A DNA stretch of 64,000 nt from Komagataella phaffii GS115 (lineage: Eukaryota > Ascomycota > Pichiomycetes > Pichiales > Pichiaceae): assembly GCF_000027005.1 (NCBI RefSeq), contig NC_012963.1, positions 1 to 64,000 on the forward strand, written 5' to 3'. The notes beneath the pieces are model-generated. The model had not been told where the DNA came from and ran no database searches. It saw nothing but the letters and a program-made list of their open reading frames with translations. How positions within the stretch are numbered: the stretch's first letter is position 1; the number at the start of each line of letters is the position of its first letter. The position numbers and the translations under genes are program-made. Shown here one piece after another: positions 57,876-64,000 of this stretch.

Positions 57876-59597
57876 CTATTTAACTTTTACGTTTACTCCT
57901 CCGTGATTCAGGCTGTTCCAGACACTTTCATCAATAGTACGAGGTAACTTTTTTCCATAGAGACATTGGTCAACCAGCCACGTTCCAACAATAAACTCAT
58001 TTTTACGAAGATAGTTCTTATTAGAATCAGCAACCAAGTCCCAGATTTTGGATAGCGTGAATTCAGGTAATCGTGATCTTCTCCACAATTCTCTAACGAC
58101 GATGTTTGGCATAAGCTGACTTGAATCTTCATCGTCTTGCGACGCAAATGAAATCTTTGCTGCCTGCAATGGATCAATATGACGAGATTTTGACTTGCCG
58201 TCCTTCTCATCTCTGTGTAAAATTAGTCCTCGATTAGCAGCCCATACTCCTTGGTACCTCTTAGCTTCTTGTGGTACTATGACGTTATTTTTTGTTCGAT
58301 GTTTCCAAGGTTTATCTTCGTTGAATGTACGCTTAGGTTTTTCTTTACGCATGGTACTTCTAAGCTGCACAGTATGTTCCAGTGAAACTTCGCTTCTAGA
58401 AGCCCTATTCATTTTGAGTCCAAATATTTTCTTAAGCTTGCTATTCTTCGGATGATAATGCTGGTGGTGTGGATGACGGAAATCATGATCTTCAGTATGA
58501 GGATAATGGTGCTGAAGGCCAATTGTATACTTCGGTATTCCTGTATCTTCGACCTCGGATATCTCCTCCTCCGGATCAGATTCACTGTCACTTAAGTTTG
58601 AATCTATATCTATCGGTGGTGGTTTGCGCCTTTGAGGGTATATTAACGGCTGCGCTGGTATTTCATAATCTTTAAAGTCATTCGATGGCATAGATGATGA
58701 AACTGGTGGTGCTGAGCGAATCAACGAAGCTATCGAAGACCCTATAGAATTGGTGTCGGACCAGTCGTCATTTATTTGAGCTGGAGGCTTGCGAGATGGT
58801 CTGGTAGAACCGGCATCGGATAGATCCCCTGAAAGATTCGGAATTGTGGATGGAAAAACCAGAGGAGAATATAGTAACTGAGGAGAGTTGTTCTCTGTAG
58901 GCATTCTAGAGGCTGCGGGCTCCTCCAACAGCGCATCGCTTGAACTTGTGACAGATTTCATTTTAGGATTCGGAATTGCTAAATGGTTTGAAGAATAAGG
59001 CAACTTGGTATCGGACATGTTTGAAATACTGGAAGCTAATGAGCAAGGGGAAGAGCTCAGTTTCTGCGATGCAGGGTACGAGGGCTTTGGAGTTGATAGC
59101 AATGTTTTTGACAACGTACTTGATGAATGTTGTTTCTGAGAATGCAACTCTGTATTGCCGGATGGCGGATATGAGCCTGCAGCAGGAATTCTGATTGGGT
59201 TGATAGTTGGGTGGGTGGTTTGAGATACCATTAAGCCTGGACTATCGGTGGCAACCTTCATAGCTGCAACAAGAGCACTATTCATTCCTTCCTGAATTGA
59301 TGCAGATGGTGATATGATGTCTGTATTGGAACTCGAAGATTTCCCTGAAGCTTTCAGATGAGCCAGATTGTCAGCTGAGGAATGATTCTCGCTGTGTGGC
59401 CCTGTAGACTCTTGTTTTTTCGTAACTCTTCTTTGTGAAACGGGAGGGGCGGGAGTAGACGGCTTGTTGCTTGCCAAATTGCTACCATTACTATTGCCGT
59501 GGTTCACACTCTTTTGGTACATAAGCGCAGCAGCTTTGGCAGCCAGCGGATTCGGCTCTGTGCTCAATTGACTCCCTCTTGTTGCCTTGCGACCCAT
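57876..59597 (-). CDS. IRS4: EH-domain protein of the Irs4/Tax4 family
   Basis: The product is 573 residues from the ATG at 59597. The first 340 residues are low-complexity (Ser, Pro, Asn), with an acidic Asp-Ser patch near 'SDSESDPEEEISEVED'. The C-terminal 115 residues form an EH domain: 'RYQGVWAANRGLI', then 'NIVVRELWRRSRLPEFTLSKIWDLVADSNKNYLRKNEFIVG' matches the paired EF-hand-like fold (quoted here in two parts, about 505-560). Irs4 and Tax4 act with the inositol phosphatase Inp51 in PI(4,5)P2 control, cell-wall integrity and autophagy. A single copy here may correspond to both yeast paralogues. It is divergent from HMT1. Confidence 0.85.
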   Translation of the reverse strand: MGRKATRGSQLSTEPNPLAAKAAALMYQKSVNHGNSNGSNLASNKPSTPAPPVSQRRVTKKQESTGPHSENHSSADNLAHLKASGKSSSSNTDIISPSASIQEGMNSALVAAMKVATDSPGLMVSQTTHPTINPIRIPAAGSYPPSGNTELHSQKQHSSSTLSKTLLSTPKPSYPASQKLSSSPCSLASSISNMSDTKLPYSSNHLAIPNPKMKSVTSSSDALLEEPAASRMPTENNSPQLLYSPLVFPSTIPNLSGDLSDAGSTRPSRKPPAQINDDWSDTNSIGSSIASLIRSAPPVSSSMPSNDFKDYEIPAQPLIYPQRRKPPPIDIDSNLSDSESDPEEEISEVEDTGIPKYTIGLQHHYPHTEDHDFRHPHHQHYHPKNSKLKKIFGLKMNRASRSEVSLEHTVQLRSTMRKEKPKRTFNEDKPWKHRTKNNVIVPQEAKRYQGVWAANRGLILHRDEKDGKSKSRHIDPLQAAKISFASQDDEDSSQLMPNIVVRELWRRSRLPEFTLSKIWDLVADSNKNYLRKNEFIVGTWLVDQCLYGKKLPRTIDESVWNSLNHGGVNVKVK

Positions 59598-59901
59598 GTT
59601 TTATAAATAGAGTTTAAGTCTATTTGTGAGAGAATTGGAATAACGGCCAGAGGAATTATTCGAATAACGAAGTTCAATTATCCATCAAAACTTTCTGAAA
59701 GGCACAACGGACTCAATTGTGGTTTGGTTGAGGGAATAGCTGGATAGTGGAGTCTAGTTGGTCTAACAGAATCACTATTCAAGCCACTGTACCTTTGAGA
59801 TACATCAAGTGCATGTGGTGTATGGATGCAATGGATGTTCAAGTTTCTTTTCCCTAAAATAAATTTTCAGTTCGAATAAATCCTCACACCTGCACATTCA
59901 A
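59598..59901. promoter_or_regulatory. IRS4-HMT1 divergent promoter with telomere-like motif
   Basis: A 304-base spacer between divergent starts. It contains TGGATGCAATGGATG at 59823-59837, nearly two copies of the native telomeric unit, about 65-80 bases before the HMT1 ATG. Confidence 0.4.
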
Positions 59902-60933
59902 ATGAGCTCCCATAAGGATTATGCCACAGACAAGAAGAGTCTGCCATTCAGTGAGCAGCACTATTTCTCCTCTTACGACCATTTTGGAATCCATGAGGAG
60001 ATGTTGAAGGACCAGGTCCGCACAATTAGCTACAGATCTGCCATTCTCAAGAACAAGGCCAACTTCAAAGATAAGATAGTATTGGATGTTGGATGCGGGA
60101 CAGGAATCCTTTCCATGTTTGCTGCAAGAGCTGGTGCTAAGCATGTGATTGCGGTTGATATGTCTAATATTGCTGACATGGCTGAGAAGATTGTGGAATT
60201 GAACGGATTCAGCGACAAGATCACCGTATTGAAGGGAAAGCTGGAAGACGTAGAACTACCGTATCCAGAAGTGGATATCATCATCAGTGAATGGATGGGT
60301 TACTTTTTACTTTATGAGTCCATGCTGGACACTGTTTTGGTTGCAAGAGACAAGTACTTGAAGGAAGGGGGCCTTATCTTTCCCGATAAAGCCTCAATTC
60401 ATGTGGCAGCCATTGAGGATGGAAATTATAAGAATGACAAGATCCACTACTGGGAAAACGTTTACGGATTTGACTACAGTCCATTCATTGAAATTGCTAT
60501 GTCTGAACCCCTTGTGGACACTGTTGAAAATGGATCTGTAGTTACCACATCATCCAAATTGATTGAGTTTGATCTAAACACGGTCACTTTGGAGGACCTT
60601 GCTTTCCATAGAGATTTCAGTATTACTGCTACTCGAGACGAATTAGTGCATGCGTACATCGCTTGGTTTGATATCGAGTTTCCCGGGGACACCGAGAAAG
60701 TTGTCTTTTCCACCGGACCTCATGCACACTACACCCATTGGAAACAAACCGTATTTTACATGAACCAGGTGCTGGATGTTAAGAGAGGAGAGACTATCAC
60801 TGGATCCATGGCTTCGCGTCCAAATGTCTCCAATCCAAGGGAACTGGACATCGAGTTGCAATGGGATTTCCAAGGGTTGGGAGCATCTGACCCTAGAGCA
60901 AAGCATGGGAAGTATAACTACTTCTTACGCTAG
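59902..60933 (+). CDS. HMT1: Type I protein arginine methyltransferase
   Basis: The product is 343 residues (yeast Hmt1 348). It transfers methyl groups from S-adenosylmethionine to arginines in RGG-rich mRNA-binding and ribosomal proteins, giving monomethyl and asymmetric dimethyl arginine, mostly in the nucleus. SAM motif I is 'VLDVGCGTGILSMFAARAG' and post-I is 'VIAVD'. The double-E loop carries E130 and E139 ('SEWMGYFLLYE'). The THW loop is 'YTHWKQTVFY'. The N-terminal 'YFSSYDHFGIHEEMLKD' helix is intact. All family landmarks are present. Confidence 0.97.
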   Translation: MSSHKDYATDKKSLPFSEQHYFSSYDHFGIHEEMLKDQVRTISYRSAILKNKANFKDKIVLDVGCGTGILSMFAARAGAKHVIAVDMSNIADMAEKIVELNGFSDKITVLKGKLEDVELPYPEVDIIISEWMGYFLLYESMLDTVLVARDKYLKEGGLIFPDKASIHVAAIEDGNYKNDKIHYWENVYGFDYSPFIEIAMSEPLVDTVENGSVVTTSSKLIEFDLNTVTLEDLAFHRDFSITATRDELVHAYIAWFDIEFPGDTEKVVFSTGPHAHYTHWKQTVFYMNQVLDVKRGETITGSMASRPNVSNPRELDIELQWDFQGLGASDPRAKHGKYNYFLR

Positions 60934-61002
60934 AGTAATGAAACCTGTATAGTAGAATTTAATAGTATTGATATAACACAGAGTAATTTCTAACTAAATT
61001 AT

Positions 61003-62022
61003 TTATTTCTTCTCAGCGAGAACCTTGGCGTAAGGGTTAAGCTTGAGCATAACCTCGTGGTTCTTAAGAGGGTTGACCTTCTTGACGTGCAAGTGAGTTG
61101 GCTTACCGGCAAGAGATGGTCTGATGGCAGCTTGAACCTCAGCAGAGTTGATGACACTGGAGATATCAGTGTTGGTGATGATGTTCTTTGGCAAACTGTA
61201 GTTAGACTTGACAGATTCAGTGGTCTCGGAACCGTAGACAGAGTCCAGGGCAGCGAAAGCAGACTCGGTCCAGATGACGAATCTACCCAAGTGAGCACCT
61301 GGGGCCAATTGCAAAAGACCCAAGGTTCTAACATTACAGGTCTCAACACCTGGAATGTTTCTCAAAGCCTTGACCAAACCCTTGTCCTCGTTGAAGACAA
61401 TAAGAGGACCTCTTCTTTGGGTGAATCTTCTGTTTCTGTATTTACCCTTACCAGCTCTCAACTTCTTGGACTTGATAACTCTGATTAAGTCGTCGGAAGC
61501 ACCAAGAGCCTTCAAAGCAGCAATGGCGTCCTTGGTCTTCTGAATAGCCTCCAAATCGTTAGAGACAACCAATGGGATCTCAGCAATTTGCTCAATTCTG
61601 TGACCTCTGGCCAGAACCAAGGATTGAACGGAAGTGGCAGCAATAGCGGAAGCGGTAGCGTAACGCTTTTCGTTCAAGTTGACTCTTACGTGCCATTTTC
61701 TCCAGATCTTGGTTGGAGCGAACATACGTCCTCCACGACACATGTTACCGAAGGCACCTTGACCTGAACGGTGGGTTCCTCCACCTCCAACTCTTGGAAT
61801 ACGGGCAACGGCTCTACCAGTACCCCATGACTCAGCAGAAGTTTGGTGACCGGCCTTCTCAGAGACGGCGTAAGCCTGACGTTTGTTCTTGTTAATTCTG
61901 GTGAAAACAGATTGAACAATGTCACCACGGATAGGAGCCTTGAAGACAGCTGGCAAAGGCAAAGAGGTAGAAGATGGTTTTCCCTCGACGGAGATAACAG
62001 TAACTTGAGGTCTAGTAGACAT
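61003..62022 (-). CDS. RPL4: Ribosomal protein uL4 (L4), large subunit
   Basis: The product is 339 residues with an ATG at 62022, without intron. '[15 protein letters not shown]' starts the protein. '[39 protein letters not shown]' (in part) forms the internal loop that lines the ribosomal exit tunnel. The eukaryotic C-terminal extension runs from about residue 260. Codon use is strongly biased as in highly expressed genes. It shares a 411-base promoter with GLC3, where TTAGGG repeats lie about 115 bases upstream. The 3' end is convergent with HMT1 (69 bases between stops). Confidence 0.97.
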   Translation of the reverse strand: MSTRPQVTVISVEGKPSSTSLPLPAVFKAPIRGDIVQSVFTRINKNKRQAYAVSEKAGHQTSAESWGTGRAVARIPRVGGGGTHRSGQGAFGNMCRGGRMFAPTKIWRKWHVRVNLNEKRYATASAIAATSVQSLVLARGHRIEQIAEIPLVVSNDLEAIQKTKDAIAALKALGASDDLIRVIKSKKLRAGKGKYRNRRFTQRRGPLIVFNEDKGLVKALRNIPGVETCNVRTLGLLQLAPGAHLGRFVIWTESAFAALDSVYGSETTESVKSNYSLPKNIITNTDISSVINSAEVQAAIRPSLAGKPTHLHVKKVNPLKNHEVMLKLNPYAKVLAEKK

Positions 62023-62135
62023 GTTGTTGTATAAGGATTATGTTAGATGTTTGAAACTTTTCTTGAACTTTTTTTTTCCACCGAGCTGGTCCATTATGTT
62101 ACCCGGACTACTTACTATTGGTCACGATTTTGACC

Positions 62136-62149
62136 TTAGGGTTAGGGTT
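62136..62149 (+). promoter_or_regulatory. TTAGGGTTAGGGTT element, likely Tbf1 site
   Basis: Two perfect TTAGGG units plus TT lie about 115 bases upstream of the RPL4 start. TTAGGG is the Tbf1 recognition sequence, and Tbf1 drives ribosomal protein genes in several yeasts; occupancy here is inferred. Confidence 0.6.
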
Positions 62150-62210
62150 GCAAATTCCACCAAACTGAAATAGCGAATAGCGAGATCTAACATCTCAACT
62201 TCGTTACTAA

Positions 62211-62240
62211 CATCCAGCATTCAACATCCAACATTCAAGG
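62211..62240 (-). promoter_or_regulatory. Degenerate interstitial telomere-like repeat
   Basis: The minus strand alternates TGAATG and TGGATG four times, a degraded form of the native TGGATGC unit found at the chromosome end. It sits between the RPL4 and GLC3 starts, about 190 bases from each. It may bind Rap1 or a similar factor, or be a relic of telomere addition. Confidence 0.5.
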
Positions 62241-62433
62241 GCATTGATTTCTCCCCTCGACCAGCAAGCTCATCGCACCCTCGGTGGAAGGCCTTATCAG
62301 CCGATTCGAATCTGTCAACTCTGAAATCTCTCGCCTTCAGGTCATCCCACTGGTTGTTCTCATAACTAAAATAATAATTTGACCACCAAACCAATTCCCC
62401 CTTTTCTTTCTAATATTTTTAGGCAACCAGAAA

Positions 62434-64000
62434 ATGTCAGAAATTAAACAACAACAATCCACAGACCCTGTAGATTCGCCTCTCCATTAAGGGTGCCTTG
62501 GACATCGACCCCTGGTTGAAGCCTTTCAGTGAGGAGCTTCTTTACAGACGTAACTTAGCTGATGATTGGCTGAAGAAGTTCCAAGAACATGAGGGAGGTA
62601 TCTTGAACTTTGCTGACTCCTACAAGAGGTATGGGTTTCAAGTGAACAAGGACAATTCAGTTAGCTACATCGAATATGCCCCAAACGCCGTTCAGGCTGC
62701 TGTTATTGGTGATTTCAACAACTGGGAACATGAGACACATGTCATGACAAAAGACAATTTTGGAAAGTTTCACATTACTATTCCGCCGGGTGCGGATGGT
62801 CAGGTGGCAATTCCGCATGACTCACGTATCAAAGTTCTATTCACTTTGCCCTCAGGTGAGAAGGTTGCAAGATTACCTCCATGGATTAGAAGAGCCACGC
62901 AGCCTCCTAAGGAATACAACAATCCTGCATACGAATCCAGATTCTGGAATCCACCGGAAGAACAGCATTACCACTTTAAAAGCTCTCGTCCTGCGGCTCC
63001 TCAGTCCTTCAAGATCTACGAAGCTCATGTTGGAATTTCCACACCTGAGCCAAAGGTTGGAACGTACAAGGAATTTACAAACAATGTTCTGCCTCGTATA
63101 AAAGCATTAGGTTACAACGCTGTTCAGCTGATGTCTATCATGGAACATGCCTACTACGCATCCTTTGGGTACCAGGTTACTAGTTTCTTTGCCATTAGTT
63201 CGCGTTTTGGAACTCCAGAAGATTTGAAAGAGCTGATTGATACCGCTCATGGTTTGGGAATTCATGTTCTGCTAGATGTTGTTCATTCCCACGCTTCAAA
63301 GAACGTCGAAGACGGTCTTAATATGTTTGATGGCACTGACCACTGCTACTTTCATAGTGGTGGTAAGGGAACCCATAGTCAGTGGGATTCCAGATTGTTC
63401 AACTATGGAAGTTACGAGACATTAAGGTTCCTTTTATCCAATCTCAAATATTATCTTGAAGAGTTCAGATTTGATGGTTTCCGTTTTGATGGTGTCACCT
63501 CCATGTTGTATCTTCACCATGGAGTAGGTGAAGGTTTTAGTGGTGACTATAATGAGTACCTTAATCCATTTGGTACCGTAGATAAAGAGGCACTGACGTA
63601 CCTTATGCTTGCTAACGATTTGTGTCAATCTTATGGCAAAACCATTGATTTTAAGGTAACTACGGTTGCTGAAGATGTCAGTGGATATCCCACCCTTTGT
63701 CTTCCAAGGGTAGCTGGTGGTGTGGGATTTGATTACCGCCTTTCAATGTCGGTTCCAGATATGTGGATCAAAATTCTGAAGCATAAGAACGATGAAGATT
63801 GGAATATGGGCAACATTGTTCACACCTTAGTGAACAGAAGATACGGTGAAAAATGTATCACATATGCTGAGTCTCACGATCAGGCTCTGGTTGGTGACAA
63901 GACTTTGGCGTTCTGGCTAATGGATAAGGAAATGTATACCAACATGTCTGTACTATCTCCTTTGACTCCAGTCATTGATAGAGGTCTTTCTCTCCATAAA
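62434..64000 (+). CDS. GLC3: 1,4-alpha-glucan (glycogen) branching enzyme, frame break at start, cut by window end
   Basis: From about 62486 one frame stays open to the window end (505 codons) and encodes branching enzyme. It includes 'DIDPWLKPF', a CBM48-type segment ('[19 protein letters not shown]'), then the GH13 barrel: '[14 protein letters not shown]', '[10 protein letters not shown]', nucleophile Asp at 63488 in '[12 protein letters not shown]', acid/base Glu at 63671 in 'VAEDVSG' and '[11 protein letters not shown]'. The enzyme adds alpha-1,6 branches to glycogen. That frame has no usable ATG: an in-frame TAG lies at 62471. The natural ATG at 62434 is in another frame and stops at 62488-62490. 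A one-base error, a +1 shift or an unseen intron could explain this. The C-terminal part lies beyond the window. Confidence 0.9.

Noticed and set aside
62205..62239. TACTAAC followed by AG in the RPL4-GLC3 promoter as a 5' intron of GLC3
   Set aside because: I found no GTATGT-like donor upstream, and the resulting exon would not solve the frame break.
62470..62491. A 22-base GT...AG segment whose removal would put the GLC3 ATG in frame
   Set aside because: It is far below the length of known yeast introns and lacks donor and branch-point consensus; coincidence is more likely.

Overview
This window is the end of a yeast chromosome, read from the telomere inwards. Position 1 lies in a tract of the 7-mer GCATCCA (TGGATGC on the other strand), the telomeric repeat I remember for Komagataella phaffii (Pichia pastoris). 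A high-affinity glucose transporter gene at 19.3-20.9 kb has a promoter containing an exact TAT15 element, which matches my memory of the K. phaffii GTH1 (G1) locus on chromosome 1. A stand-alone 5S rRNA gene, intron-poor compact genes and AT-rich spacers also fit. Species and locus names come from memory, not from a search.

Layout. 0-5 kb: telomere repeat and gene-free subtelomere. A ~1.1 kb noncoding block at about 0.47-1.6 kb reappears, strongly diverged, at about 7.26-8.35 kb. 5-21 kb: accessory genes, namely a DUF7082/MedA-like regulator, a decayed minus-strand gene, a divergent sugar-porter/PhyH-dioxygenase pair, a three-member family of small unrecognised proteins (14.4-16.5 kb), a zinc-cluster regulator and GTH1. 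21-24.4 kb: a 3 kb gene desert with coding-like relics. 24.4-35.4 kb: a catabolic-looking island of isochorismatase-family hydrolase, flavin monooxygenase, short-chain dehydrogenase and Dal5-type permease with two zinc-cluster regulators.

36-64 kb: the conserved chromosomal core. It holds a coiled-coil ER/nuclear-membrane candidate, a 5S rRNA gene, KAP104, DAL1, UGA2, RAD57, MAF1, an RSN1/CSC1-type channel, IPP1, TRP1, RFC4, VPS52, an IRS4/TAX4-type EH protein, HMT1, RPL4 and the first part of GLC3, which runs off the right edge.

How genes may work together. DAL1 and UGA2 (allantoin and GABA use) are divergent, and three GATAAG sites lie on the DAL1 side. The GTH1 promoter carries six Rgt1-type CGGANNA sites in 114 bp. 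RPL4 and GLC3 share a promoter holding both TTAGGG repeats and a degenerate copy of the native telomeric repeat.

The least explained items are the three-gene family at 14.4-16.5 kb (one member with a six-cysteine tail), the ~200-residue insert in allantoinase, and the frame break at the start of GLC3. Several long open frames here begin at TTG or GTG; for those I give the first in-frame ATG as the start.
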